From the NCBI GenBank assembly GCA_002862465.1, contig PKDD01000137.1, forward strand, positions 18,155 to 82,154: a stretch of DNA of 64,000 nucleotides, given 5' to 3'. Source of the stretch: Haliea sp. (GTDB lineage Bacteria > Pseudomonadota > Gammaproteobacteria > Pseudomonadales > Halieaceae). The position numbers and the translations under genes were made by a program. Under the pieces are notes generated by a model. The model saw nothing but the letters and a program-made list of their open reading frames with translations. It ran no database searches and had not been told where the DNA came from. How positions within the stretch are numbered: position 1 is the stretch's first letter; each line of letters opens with the position of its first letter. Shown one piece after another: positions 36,812-45,900 of the stretch.

Positions 36812-37854
36812 TTGAATGGACTTGGCCTTGGCTGTTACTGTTAGCGCCCCTGCCCTGGCTTGTCGGCAGAGTTGCGCCACCTGCGAGTAGCCAGCAGCCG
36901 GCTTTGCGCGCTCCCTTTTATCAGGAATGGCGACAACTCAGTGAAGCACAGGGTAGACGCGCAGTGCGCAGAGACCTTGCGCGAGCAATACTACTTTGGC
37001 TACTGTGGCTCCTACTACTCACAGCTGCAGCGCGCCCCCTGTGGATTGGTGAAGCCATTGAACTTCCCAACAGTGGGCGTGATCTTATGATGGCGGTTGA
37101 TATATCTGGGTCGATGCAAATAGAAGATATGCAAGTGGGGCAATCGCTCCAACCCCGCATGGAAGCGGTTAGACAATTGGGTGCAGATTTTATTGGGCAA
37201 CGGGCAGGCGATCGCCTGGGTCTTATCTTATTTGGCACTAATGCCTATGTGCAATCGCCACTCACCTTCGATACCGCCACTGTCAAACGTTTTCTGCTAG
37301 AGGCACAAATTGGATTTGCTGGGAAGGAGACGGCCATCGGAGACGCTATTGGCCTCGCGGTAAAACGACTAAAAGATCAACCGGCAGAAAGTCGCGTATT
37401 AGTTGTTCTTACCGATGGGCAAGATACTGCCAGCTCAGTAAAGCCGATGGACGCAGCAAAACTCGCAGCCAGTCTCGGCATTCGAATCTACACCATAGGC
37501 ATTGGAGCGGACGCGCTTAACTTACCCGGCTTGTTTGGCTCTAGTTTCGGCAGCCGTCAGGTCAATCCGTCAGCGGAGCTAGACGAGGCTGGGCTGCAAG
37601 AAATCGCGCGCCTGACGGGAGGCCAATATTTTCGCGCGCGCAATCCACAGGAACTCGCCAGGATCTATCAATTACTTGATCAATTAGAGCCTCAAGAGCA
37701 GGCCGCCGCTACCTATCGCCCGAGACAATCTCTAGGCTACCTCCCGTTACTGGCCGCGTTGCTTGCGAGCTTTTTGTTAGCGCTACGACACGTCTGGAGT
37801 TCAACCCATTGGCCCGGTGCGCCCGCGGTGCATCGCGCGTGGAAAGAGTCATGA
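36808..37854 (+). CDS. batA: VWA domain membrane protein (BatA-like)
   Basis: 348 residues from the ATG overlapping the stop of the DUF4381 gene (ATGA). N-terminal helices at about 5-20 and 58-76 are followed by a von Willebrand A domain with the metal-binding MIDAS motif DISGS at 98-102 and VLTDGQD later. A C-terminal helix near 310-330 closes the membrane topology. BatA-type proteins form an envelope complex linked in Bacteroides and Leptospira to oxygen or oxidative stress tolerance. The role here is inferred. Confidence 0.9.
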   Translation: MIEWTWPWLLLLAPLPWLVGRVAPPASSQQPALRAPFYQEWRQLSEAQGRRAVRRDLARAILLWLLWLLLLTAAARPLWIGEAIELPNSGRDLMMAVDISGSMQIEDMQVGQSLQPRMEAVRQLGADFIGQRAGDRLGLILFGTNAYVQSPLTFDTATVKRFLLEAQIGFAGKETAIGDAIGLAVKRLKDQPAESRVLVVLTDGQDTASSVKPMDAAKLAASLGIRIYTIGIGADALNLPGLFGSSFGSRQVNPSAELDEAGLQEIARLTGGQYFRARNPQELARIYQLLDQLEPQEQAAATYRPRQSLGYLPLLAALLASFLLALRHVWSSTHWPGAPAVHRAWKES

Positions 37855-39704
37855 TGGATATGCACTTGATGCGGCCTGAGTGGTTATGGACACTAGTACC
37901 CGCCTGTATCCTCATAGTATTGCTGTGGCGACAACGAGGACACAAAGGTAGTTGGGACGCGGTGATTGCTCCTGAACTCTTACGCCACTTGATCGGAGAC
38001 AACGCGAATTCGCGAGGACGCAATTTACTACCCCTTGTATTATTCGGTTGGTTGCTCGCTGCGATAGCAGCCAGCGGTCCTAGCTGGCAAAAAATTCCCC
38101 AGCCCGTCCACCAAAAGCAGGATGCGCTGGTCGTGCTGCTGGATTTAAGCGCTTCGATGAAAGCGGCAGACCTTGCGCCATCACGAGTTGATCGCGCACG
38201 CCAAAAGGTGCTCGACCTGTTACAGCAACGTCGCGAGGGACAAACAGCATTAATTGCCTATGCAGGCGATGCCCATATAGTCACCCCCCTCACCGACGAC
38301 ACACTGACTATCGCCAACCTACTTCCCGCATTGCACCCCGACATGATGCCCTTGCGCGGGAGTGACCCAGTGAGCGGTGTGAAACAAGCCTTAGAGTTGT
38401 TACGCTCTGCAGGCGTCCGCCAAGGTAAAATACTGCTTTTGACTGACGGGATCTCCGACAAAGACAGCATCGCTATCAGGAAGATCATGGACGACAACCC
38501 CTCACAGTTAAATATCATCGGCGTTGGCACAGCAACCGGCGCGCCCATTCCGTTAGCCGAGGGTGGCTTTATAAAAGATGACGCAGGTGCAATTGTCCTG
38601 CCAAACCTCGACGAAAGAGGCCTACGCGAGCTCGCCAGAGAAGTAGGCGGCAGTTATAGGCGTATGCAAATAGACAATACTGATCTTGAATTTCTACAAG
38701 CCGAAAGCCTGCTGTATGAATCCGATGAAACACTGGCCCTCGACAGGACTGCCGACGCTTGGGATGATCAGGGCTACTTTTTTATACTCGCATTGTTACC
38801 TTTAGCGTTAGGGTTATTCCGGCGTGGCTGGATATTGACAGCACTGCCGATACTGTTCCTGATGCAGCCAGAACCGGCCACTGCCGGAGCGTGGGATAAT
38901 TTGTGGCTAACCCCCGATCAACAAGCGCAGCAAGCGTTACAAAAGGGTGACGCACAAGCTGCCGCAACGCTATTTGAGAATGCTGAGTGGGCCGGCACCG
39001 CTGCTTATCGCAGCGAAGACTATGAATCGGCAGTGACCCATTTCAACGATCCTGACAGCGCCAATAGTTTGTACAACCTAGGCAATGCGTTAGCGCGGTC
39101 TGGACAAATCGACGAGGCTATCTCCGCATACGAAAAATCGCTCGCGCTGCAGTCTGATCGCAGTGACGCACTGGAAAATATTGCGCTGCTTGAGACGCTG
39201 AAAGAGCAGCAGGATCAACAGGACCAGCAGGATCAGCAGGATCAACAGGATCAACAGGACCAACAGGACCAGCAGGACCAACAGGACCAGCAGGACCAGC
39301 AGGATCGACAGGACCAACAGGACCAGCAGGATCGACAGGACCAGCAGGACCAGCAGGATCAACAGGATCAACAGGACCAGCAGGATCAACAGGACCAGCA
39401 GGATCAACAGGACCAGCAGGATCAACAGGACCAGCAGAACCAGCAGGATCGACAGGACCAACAAAGCAGTGAGACTGAAGATAAACAAGAACCGCAGCAG
39501 GCAGCACCAGAGACCTCAGAAGAGCCAGAGGAACTACCACCCTTGAATGCCGCTGAGTCTGATGACGAGGAGCGAGATCAGGCACTGGAACAGTGGCTGC
39601 GACGCGTACCTGACGACCCTTCAGGCTTACTACAGAGAAAATTTCTGTATGAAAGTCGTCAACGACAAGACCAGGGCCTTGGGGGCGATGATGAAACCTA
39701 TTAG
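37851..39704 (+). CDS. batB: VWA-TPR membrane protein (BatB/BatC fusion-like) with a DQQ repeat array
   Basis: 617 residues from the ATG in the ATGA overlap with batA. Two N-terminal helices (about 11-25, 59-75) precede a VWA domain with MIDAS DLSAS at 98-102. Then come two closely spaced membrane segments (about 300-345) and a TPR region (about 365-450, [26 protein letters not shown]). Residues 455-538 are 28 tandem [D/N][Q/R]Q triplets. The acidic C-terminus contains [16 protein letters not shown], the conserved end of this family. batD overlaps its last 17 bases. Confidence 0.9.
   Translation: MMDMHLMRPEWLWTLVPACILIVLLWRQRGHKGSWDAVIAPELLRHLIGDNANSRGRNLLPLVLFGWLLAAIAASGPSWQKIPQPVHQKQDALVVLLDLSASMKAADLAPSRVDRARQKVLDLLQQRREGQTALIAYAGDAHIVTPLTDDTLTIANLLPALHPDMMPLRGSDPVSGVKQALELLRSAGVRQGKILLLTDGISDKDSIAIRKIMDDNPSQLNIIGVGTATGAPIPLAEGGFIKDDAGAIVLPNLDERGLRELAREVGGSYRRMQIDNTDLEFLQAESLLYESDETLALDRTADAWDDQGYFFILALLPLALGLFRRGWILTALPILFLMQPEPATAGAWDNLWLTPDQQAQQALQKGDAQAAATLFENAEWAGTAAYRSEDYESAVTHFNDPDSANSLYNLGNALARSGQIDEAISAYEKSLALQSDRSDALENIALLETLKEQQDQQDQQDQQDQQDQQDQQDQQDQQDQQDQQDRQDQQDQQDRQDQQDQQDQQDQQDQQDQQDQQDQQDQQDQQDQQNQQDRQDQQSSETEDKQEPQQAAPETSEEPEELPPLNAAESDDEERDQALEQWLRRVPDDPSGLLQRKFLYESRQRQDQGLGGDDETY
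39213..39464 (+). repeat. 9-bp tandem repeat array, 28 units
   Basis: 252 bases made of 28 consecutive 9-bp units of the form GAY-CAR-CAG, translating to DQQ (24 units), DRQ (three, at 39303, 39330, 39447) and NQQ (one, at 39438). Synonymous third positions alternate (GAC/GAT, CAG/CAA), and longer 18-bp alternation is visible from 39375 to 39437. No unit breaks frame. Slippage should change length in multiples of three residues without frameshift. The opposite strand reads as Gly/Pro-rich, only as a mirror of the repeat. Confidence 0.97.
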
Positions 39705-41373
39705 TAAAATATTCGCAGCTCTGACCCTATTAATAATGACGCTTAGTAGCTCTGCGGCCATGGCTGCCATAATCGCCAACTTGGACCGCGACAGGGTTGC
39801 ACTGGGTGATACGGTACGACTCACCATTATCGCCACCGATGATGAAAAACTGACAGATATAGATCTCACGGATCTCAGCGTAGATTTCGAAATCGCTGGC
39901 CGCTCAACCAACAACAGCACCAGTATCGTCAATGGGCGACTGTCTCAAACGCGAAAAGTGATCATCGATCTGGCGCCAAAACGATTAGGCAACTTATATG
40001 TCCCCTCTATTCGTATCGGCCAGAATACAACACAGGGCATTCCCGTCAAAGTGACTCCTGCCTCTAAGATGCCGACAGGGCAACAGACTGTTATCTTCGA
40101 CGTAGAAATAGACAAAAACAGCGTTTACGTGCAAGGCCAAGTTATCCTAACCTTACGCATTCAACAGTCCATCCCCTTAGATGGGGCTAATATTTCTGAA
40201 CTTCAACTAGACAATGCCTTTGTCAAACGTCTGGAACAGAATTCCTTTCAACGGGACATAGATGGACGACCGTGGCGCGTTAACGAAGTACGCTATGCGA
40301 TTTTTCCTGAGCAAAGCGGAACCCTGGAAATCCCGGCACAAGTTTTCTCTGCACGCATTAGTCGCGGTCGACAGAGTTTCTTTGACCTTGGCGGCGGTCA
40401 ACTTCTGCGCAGAACTAGTGAGCCGCTGTCCATTAACGTACGTCCTAAGCCTAGTAGTTTTCCCACAAACACCTGGCTGCCTACACCGCGCCTGACACTA
40501 AAGGAAACATGGTCTACCGAGCCGAATGAATTGCGAGTCGGGGAGTCCACGACTCGTACTGTTACAATTGTCGGCAATGGTCTGCAAGGTGCCCAGTTGC
40601 CGCCTATCTTGTTTACACCTATCGACGGCCTAAAATACTACCCCGATCAGCCCACAATCGAGGATCAAGAAGCGACGGACGGCTTAGTGGGCATCAGGCA
40701 GGATAGCGCTGCGGTAGTGCCTGTTCGATCTGGCACCTATGTGATTCCGGAGATCCGCATTCCTTGGTGGAACACACTAACTGAAATGCTGGAATATGCT
40801 GTATTACCTGAGCGAACCATTACTGTCACGGCGACGGAAATGAATGACTTCACAACAGAGTCCGCGCCAGTCTCTGCCCCAGTCAATATTGCTGATAGCT
40901 CACCGAGCACATCCCTGCCGTCTTGGTTAGAACGATCGATCTGGAAGCTCATCAGTGGCGTCAGCCTGCTAGGCTGGCTTCTCACACTTGTATACCTATG
41001 GCGCATGCGCCGTCCAGCAACACCTAGTAAATCCAAAGTGCCAGAGGTCTCCGTCGAGAGAGACATTTTTAAACAGCTACTAGCCTCCTGCGCAGACAAC
41101 AATGCAACTCAAACGCGCAGCGCCATCATTGATTGGGCAGGAGCTTTCATGCCAAGAACTTCCGCAGTATCGCTTGACGACGTTGCAAAGTTGTTCGCGG
41201 ACGAGGAGTTTACGCGAGAAGTAAATACATTAGACAACTATCTCTACAACTCGAATCAAGAAAGCTGGGACGGTGCTTATTTGGCTGAGTGTTTACGCAG
41301 ATTGCGACGAGAGAGCAGACTTGAGGACAGTGCCACAACCAGAAACTTAACGCTCTATCCAAACGGAGATTGA
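39688..41373 (+). CDS. batD: BatD family oxygen-tolerance protein
   Basis: 561 residues from the ATG at 39688, which overlaps the end of the VWA-TPR gene by 17 bases; GGGGGCG lies just before. A signal peptide (residues 1-32, ending SSSAAMAA) precedes a periplasmic beta-rich BatD region (LDRDRVALGDTVRLTI, RTRKV-like SQTRKVIIDL, VYVQGQVILTLRI, YAIFPEQSGTLEIPA). One C-terminal helix (about 416-437, LISGVSLLGWLLTLVYLW) and a cytoplasmic domain follow. It is the last gene of the operon. Confidence 0.92.
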   Translation: MMKPISKIFAALTLLIMTLSSSAAMAAIIANLDRDRVALGDTVRLTIIATDDEKLTDIDLTDLSVDFEIAGRSTNNSTSIVNGRLSQTRKVIIDLAPKRLGNLYVPSIRIGQNTTQGIPVKVTPASKMPTGQQTVIFDVEIDKNSVYVQGQVILTLRIQQSIPLDGANISELQLDNAFVKRLEQNSFQRDIDGRPWRVNEVRYAIFPEQSGTLEIPAQVFSARISRGRQSFFDLGGGQLLRRTSEPLSINVRPKPSSFPTNTWLPTPRLTLKETWSTEPNELRVGESTTRTVTIVGNGLQGAQLPPILFTPIDGLKYYPDQPTIEDQEATDGLVGIRQDSAAVVPVRSGTYVIPEIRIPWWNTLTEMLEYAVLPERTITVTATEMNDFTTESAPVSAPVNIADSSPSTSLPSWLERSIWKLISGVSLLGWLLTLVYLWRMRRPATPSKSKVPEVSVERDIFKQLLASCADNNATQTRSAIIDWAGAFMPRTSAVSLDDVAKLFADEEFTREVNTLDNYLYNSNQESWDGAYLAECLRRLRRESRLEDSATTRNLTLYPNGD

Positions 41374-41382
41374 CGAAAAATA

Positions 41383-41403
41383 AGCGGCAGCCAGGCTACC
41401 GCT
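41383..41403. terminator. bidirectional terminator between batD and cspA
   Basis: AGCGGCAGCC and GGCTACCGCT pair with one mismatch around a single-base centre. On the minus strand the stem is followed by TTATTTTTCG, and on the plus strand by GATGTTTTCT. It lies between two convergent genes and so can serve both; the minus-strand T-run is the better one. Confidence 0.7.
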
Positions 41404-41422
41404 GATGTTTTCTCAAAAGGGA

Positions 41423-41629
41423 TTAAACCGGCTTAACGTTGTTTGCACATGGACCCTTCTGGCCCTGACCGACTTCAAACTCAACTTCCTGACCGTCATT
41501 CAAGGTGGCGTAACCGCCGCCAGTCTTTATCTCTGAATGGTGAACGAAAAGATCTTTACCACCCTCTTCTGGAGTAATAAAACCGAAACCTTTATCTGCA
41601 TTGAACCACTTAACAGTACCTTTACTCAT
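41423..41629 (-). CDS. cspA: CspA-type cold-shock protein
   Basis: 68 residues: a canonical single cold-shock domain, with [20 protein letters not shown] and RNP2 LFVHH. It ends [14 protein letters not shown]. The length and spelling are those of CspA/CspE proteins, unlike the two Csp relatives at 15-16 kb. It should act as an RNA chaperone or antiterminator. The 88-base leader (41630-41717) separates it from the small basic protein gene upstream on the same strand. Confidence 0.95.
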   Translation of the reverse strand: MSKGTVKWFNADKGFGFITPEEGGKDLFVHHSEIKTGGGYATLNDGQEVEFEVGQGQKGPCANNVKPV

Positions 41630-41717
41630 ATTACATACTCAAAATTGTTGGTGAATGATTGTAATTCCCCAAATCGCATTCACCGGTACGAAGTGGGAAT
41701 TCTTTGAAATTGACGAT

Positions 41718-41885
41718 TTAGGCGCTGCTGTCTGTCGCCGACTCAGCCTGTGTATCGGGCGTCATGGTATCACCTTCTTCCCTAGCATGCCCTTCTTCGG
41801 CCTTTCTTAAGCGCTTTTCTTCTTTTTTCTTTTTTTTTGCGAGCTCTTTCTGCCGTTTTTCGAACGCGTAGTTTGGTTTAGCCAT
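41718..41885 (-). CDS. small basic Lys/Glu-rich protein, conserved type
   Basis: A 55-residue frame from the ATG at 41885, with AGAAGAG upstream. It starts MAKPNYAFEKRQKELAKKKK and ends in an acidic, Thr/Ser-rich tail. I recall this MAKPNYxFEKRQ(K/R)ELAKKKKKEEK opening from small gammaproteobacterial hypothetical proteins. The first 30 residues would be one charged helix. The function is unknown; nucleic-acid or ribosome contact is only a guess. It is directly upstream of cspA and may be cotranscribed with it. Confidence 0.75.
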   Translation of the reverse strand: MAKPNYAFEKRQKELAKKKKKEEKRLRKAEEGHAREEGDTMTPDTQAESATDSSA

Positions 41886-42104
41886 CAAGATTCTCTTCTG
41901 TAAGTATCAACTATATGCTCATATTTGCCTGAGGCTTGGAGCATCTGGCGCCTTATTACCACGCTAAACATCAAAAATTAATGCTGCCACCAGCTCAAAT
42001 GACGGGATGCGTTGTCCATGGTCACCCGAACTTAACATATCTAAGTTATAAATACCTGATAACAACGAGTGCTTCTCTAACCCTTATGACTGACAAATAA
42101 CGCG

Positions 42105-44762
42105 TTACTGCAGAGATTTGCTGACAATCTCAAAAACATCCGACGACAGCGCCGGTTCCGCAGCCAGTCCTTCCAACTCTGCACGCATCAATTCTCCCCT
42201 ATCGGGATACCGGCGCCATTTAGTCAGAGGCGTTAACAAGCGCGAAGCCAACTGAGGGTTGAGCCGATTCAACTTGACCACCATATCCTTGAGAAACCGA
42301 TAACCAGAGCCATCAAGATGGTGAAAATTGATCAGATTCTGGTTGACGAACCCGCCTACGAGGGCGCGCACCTTGTTAGGGTTGCCTAGATCAAAGTCAG
42401 CATGACACATCAGTAACTGCACCCGAGAAAGTCCCTCACTATCGGGAATAGCTGCTTGCACCTGAAACCACTGGTTGACCACTAAAGCTTCGTGTCGCCA
42501 CTGCTGGTGGAAGTTGTCCAGCGTACTGGCACGCAGTTCGTGACCAGCATAGAACGCAATTTCTTTCAACGCTGCCTGCCGATCAGTCATATTGGTCGCT
42601 TGGCGATACTGCGCTGAAGCGAGCGCAAGATTATCCCGATTGCCACTGACCAAGTAACCCAAACACATATTGCGCAAACTACGATCGGCGATTTGGGTTG
42701 CCTCAGTCGCAGCGGCTAGATGACTCTCCAAACCTTGATAGCGCTGCAGAAACAGAGGGGCAAGGGCCTGGCCCAGTGCGCTACGCACCCACTCTCGAGC
42801 TTGATGAATGGAGTCAACGTTGGCCCCACCGGACTGACTGGCCTGCTCGGCCAGATATTCTTCTCCCGGCAGACGGAGCATCTCAGCCACCATTGCCGGA
42901 TCGAGAGATTCATCGCGCAGAAGATCACTACAGGCGTCTATTAGCAGCTGATCAAGAATCGCCGCTGTACCAGACACAAACTGCTGTTCGACTGCAAAAA
43001 TAACTCGTGCCAACAGCGTCTGCGCACTGTCCCAACGCACAAACCCATCACCATCTCGCCGCATCAAGGCGCAAAGATCCTGCGAGCTATAATTAAAGTG
43101 CAAACTGACAGGCGCAGAAAAACCGCGCAGCAGTGAGGGCACCGGGCGCTCTGTCACACCCTCAAACACAAATGACTGCTTGGACTGACTTACGGTCAAA
43201 ACCCTATGCGTATTATCGCCCGTGTCCGTATCTGCAGGCGCATCTTGGAGCCGTAAGGGTAAATTACCGGCCTCACCCAGTAGGCCCACAGCTAGAGGAA
43301 TGACAAACGGCGATTTCTTTGCTTGCCCCGGTGTCGCGGGACACGACTGCTCAACGTGCAACGTGTAACACTGAGCCGCCTCGTCGTAGTCGTCTTGCAC
43401 ACTTAGATGCGGTGTTCCCGCCTGAGAGTACCAATATCGAAACTGCTGCAAGTTAATCCCGCTGGCATCTTCCATAGCCAACACAAAGTCTTCGCAGGTT
43501 ACCGCCTGCCCATCGTGGCGTTCGAAATATAGATCCGACCCACGCCGAAAACTTTCTGCGCCGAGCAACGTGTGAATCATGCGAACAACCTCGGCACCTT
43601 TTTCATAAACCGTAGCTGTATAAAAGTTATTGATCTCGATAAACGACTCTGGGCGTATCGGATGCGACATAGGCCCGGCATCCTCGGCAAACTGCACCGA
43701 GCGCAGCAGCGATACGTCCTCCACCCGCTTCACTGTTGCAGATCCCATGTCAGCAGAAAACTGTGAATCCCGGAAAACGGTAAAACCCTCTTTAAGACTC
43801 AGTTGGAACCAGTCCCGACAAGTCACTCGATTGCCGCTCCAATTGTGAAAATATTCATGCGCAACAATCGATTGGACACGTTGAAAACCTAAATCTGTTG
43901 TGATCTGCGAACTGCACAGCACACAAGACGTATTGAATATATTCAGGCTTTTATTTTCCATTGCACCCATATTGAAGTCATCTACAGCAACAATATTAAA
44001 GATGTCTAAATCATACTCCCGACCATAAACTTCCTCGTCCCAGCGCATCGCCTGCTGCAACGAACGCATAGCATATCCGCACTTATCAATATCCTTTTTC
44101 TCTACATAGATCCGCAGCGCGACCTCACGGTCACTCATTGTTGTGAAGCGCTCTTCTATGTATTCCAGATTGCCTGCAACCAGCGCAAACAGATAGGCAG
44201 GCTTGGGGAATGGGTCATGCCAAACGGCACTGTGTCGCCCGTTGGCAACCTGCTGCGTTTCAATAAGGTTGCCATTACTGAGCAAGACCGGGTAGCGCTG
44301 GAGATCACCCTCAACTGTTACAGTAAATACTGACATAACATCAGGCCGATCAATGTAGTAGGTAATCCGTCGGAAACCTTCTGCTTCGCATTGGGTACAA
44401 AATAGACTTCGAGATTTATATAGCCCCGACAGCGACGTATTTTCCTGCGGCCGAATGCGCGTCTCGCAGGCCAGCACACACTGCTCGGGAATACTATAAA
44501 TAACTAGCGCTTTGGCGCTGACTCTATACTCCTCTTCCTCTAATTTTCTCCCATCCACAGACACAGACAGCAGTTCCATTTCCTCGCCATTCAGTGTGAT
44601 GGACGCAGTCTCTGCCGGCGCGCTTATGCGCAATAAGTGAATACGCGAGGACACAATGACGCAGTCCTCAAGAAGATCAAAATGTAATTCTGTACGATTT
44701 ATCAGATACGCGGAAGGCTGGTAGTCTTTTAGATAGACCGCATCTGGGTTACTAGCGGCCAT
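42105..44762 (-). CDS. pepN: aminopeptidase N
   Basis: 885 residues from the ATG at 44762 (GAGGGTAGGGTA before it, and four bases after the DUF2797 stop). An M1 metallopeptidase with the exopeptidase motif GAMEN at 266-270, zinc-binding HEYFH at 302-306 and distal Glu325. The C-terminal DUF3458 domains match E. coli PepN (870 residues). It removes N-terminal residues from peptides in the cytosol. It is the last gene of the nadK-rhomboid-DUF1315-DUF2797-pepN minus-strand run. Confidence 0.96.
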   Translation of the reverse strand: MAASNPDAVYLKDYQPSAYLINRTELHFDLLEDCVIVSSRIHLLRISAPAETASITLNGEEMELLSVSVDGRKLEEEEYRVSAKALVIYSIPEQCVLACETRIRPQENTSLSGLYKSRSLFCTQCEAEGFRRITYYIDRPDVMSVFTVTVEGDLQRYPVLLSNGNLIETQQVANGRHSAVWHDPFPKPAYLFALVAGNLEYIEERFTTMSDREVALRIYVEKKDIDKCGYAMRSLQQAMRWDEEVYGREYDLDIFNIVAVDDFNMGAMENKSLNIFNTSCVLCSSQITTDLGFQRVQSIVAHEYFHNWSGNRVTCRDWFQLSLKEGFTVFRDSQFSADMGSATVKRVEDVSLLRSVQFAEDAGPMSHPIRPESFIEINNFYTATVYEKGAEVVRMIHTLLGAESFRRGSDLYFERHDGQAVTCEDFVLAMEDASGINLQQFRYWYSQAGTPHLSVQDDYDEAAQCYTLHVEQSCPATPGQAKKSPFVIPLAVGLLGEAGNLPLRLQDAPADTDTGDNTHRVLTVSQSKQSFVFEGVTERPVPSLLRGFSAPVSLHFNYSSQDLCALMRRDGDGFVRWDSAQTLLARVIFAVEQQFVSGTAAILDQLLIDACSDLLRDESLDPAMVAEMLRLPGEEYLAEQASQSGGANVDSIHQAREWVRSALGQALAPLFLQRYQGLESHLAAATEATQIADRSLRNMCLGYLVSGNRDNLALASAQYRQATNMTDRQAALKEIAFYAGHELRASTLDNFHQQWRHEALVVNQWFQVQAAIPDSEGLSRVQLLMCHADFDLGNPNKVRALVGGFVNQNLINFHHLDGSGYRFLKDMVVKLNRLNPQLASRLLTPLTKWRRYPDRGELMRAELEGLAAEPALSSDVFEIVSKSLQ

Positions 44763-44766
44763 TACC

Positions 44767-45603
44767 CTACCCTCTGGCCGATAAAGAAATATGGTAGCCA
44801 CCATATTTACGCATATTGATCACCCCGTTATCGAATATCAAGTACTGCCCTTTGATTCCCATCAAGGTGCCATCAATCATCGATGTCTTGTCCAAGTTGA
44901 ATGAGGAGACCTTCTTCGGATATTCAAGCACGGGGTACTTAATATGCGTCTCAGTCTCGCAGGCGAGTTCAATGATCGCTTGAGCTCCAAACTCATGCCC
45001 TAACGCATCAACTTCAGCGGCACATTCTTTCATCAGGACCTGCCGCGCCTGTTCTAAATCACAGGGCTCGGCATCGCCTTTGAGCATCGCCTGCCAGTTA
45101 GTCTTGTCGGCAATGTGACTTTTAAACAAGCTCTCCACCAACCCTGAATACAGTCGTGTGGCGACGCGAAAAATGGGCACTGCTTGGGTAGCACCCTGGT
45201 CCATCCAGCGCGTAGGAACCTGCGAACCACGAGTAATACCCACTTTGACCCCCGAGGTGTTGGCAAGATACACCACATGATCAACCATACAATGCTGTTC
45301 ACCCCACTGAGGTTCACGGCATGTACCTGCGCTATAGTGGCACTTTTCAGGACTGACGATGCAGCTGTCGCACTGCGCGAGGCGTTTGAAGCAGGGATAG
45401 CAATACCCCTGATTAAAACTTTTCTTAATTTTACGGTCACAGTGGATGCAGTGGATCTGCCCGTTGAAGTCCAGTTGCAATTGCTGACCAAGATAGTCAT
45501 TCAATGGGATTTCATGCTCCCCAAGCAACATTGTGTATCGCACGGTGTCTTCCAACTGTGTTTTCATTTTGCGCACAGCGCCTGCAGCTAAAACATCCGG
45601 CAA
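44767..45603 (-). CDS. DUF2797 domain protein
   Basis: 278 residues from a TTG at 45603, supported by TAGGAG six bases before it. A cysteine-rich N-terminal half (CIHCDRKIKKSFNQGYCYPCFKRLAQCDSC in two zinc-ribbon-like clusters) is followed by HVVYLANTSGVKVGITRGSQVPTRWMDQGA, the DUF2797 core, which resembles a GIY-YIG-like fold. Cysteines suggest zinc binding. The biochemical role is unknown. It lies nine bases after the DUF1315 gene, within a run of same-strand genes. Confidence 0.88.
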   Translation of the reverse strand: MPDVLAAGAVRKMKTQLEDTVRYTMLLGEHEIPLNDYLGQQLQLDFNGQIHCIHCDRKIKKSFNQGYCYPCFKRLAQCDSCIVSPEKCHYSAGTCREPQWGEQHCMVDHVVYLANTSGVKVGITRGSQVPTRWMDQGATQAVPIFRVATRLYSGLVESLFKSHIADKTNWQAMLKGDAEPCDLEQARQVLMKECAAEVDALGHEFGAQAIIELACETETHIKYPVLEYPKKVSSFNLDKTSMIDGTLMGIKGQYLIFDNGVINMRKYGGYHISLSARG

Positions 45604-45612
45604 GTCAAACTC

Positions 45613-45867
45613 CTATTTTTTCCAGTTCAGGGGCGTCTCTAGCGAAGTATCAGCACTCTCGCCGACCTTTTCTTTTTTCTTGATATATCCAACGCGGTCC
45701 TGCACTAACAGATGCATCTCACCCCATGCGATAATAGCCTGCATAGCGTTTTCACGCTGCTGCGGCGTTATAGTGCTGCCATCAGGCCACTTACCCAACT
45801 CAACCGAGCGGACAAGCCTCTGATACACATCTGGCGACATCGTTGAAATGAGCTGACCATAATCCAT
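45613..45867 (-). CDS. DUF1315 (YeaC-like) protein
   Basis: 84 residues. The family pattern is clear: MSPDVYQRLVRSVELGKWPDGSTITPQQRENAMQAIIAWG in the first half, then a charged tail. YeaC-like proteins are small and soluble, with no known activity. It sits between the rhomboid gene (33-base gap) and DUF2797. Confidence 0.88.
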   Translation of the reverse strand: MDYGQLISTMSPDVYQRLVRSVELGKWPDGSTITPQQRENAMQAIIAWGEMHLLVQDRVGYIKKKEKVGESADTSLETPLNWKK

Positions 45868-45900
45868 CGAGTTTTTTCACGCTGTATAGGAAGGGATGAA

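Noticed and set aside
39090-39585. Long minus-strand frames rich in Gly-Pro-Ala/Val (collagen-like) or Leu-Val across the BatB repeat
   Set aside because: They are the complement of the CAG/GAY repeat in the real plus-strand gene. They lack start signals, and the plus frame continues through conserved domains on both sides.
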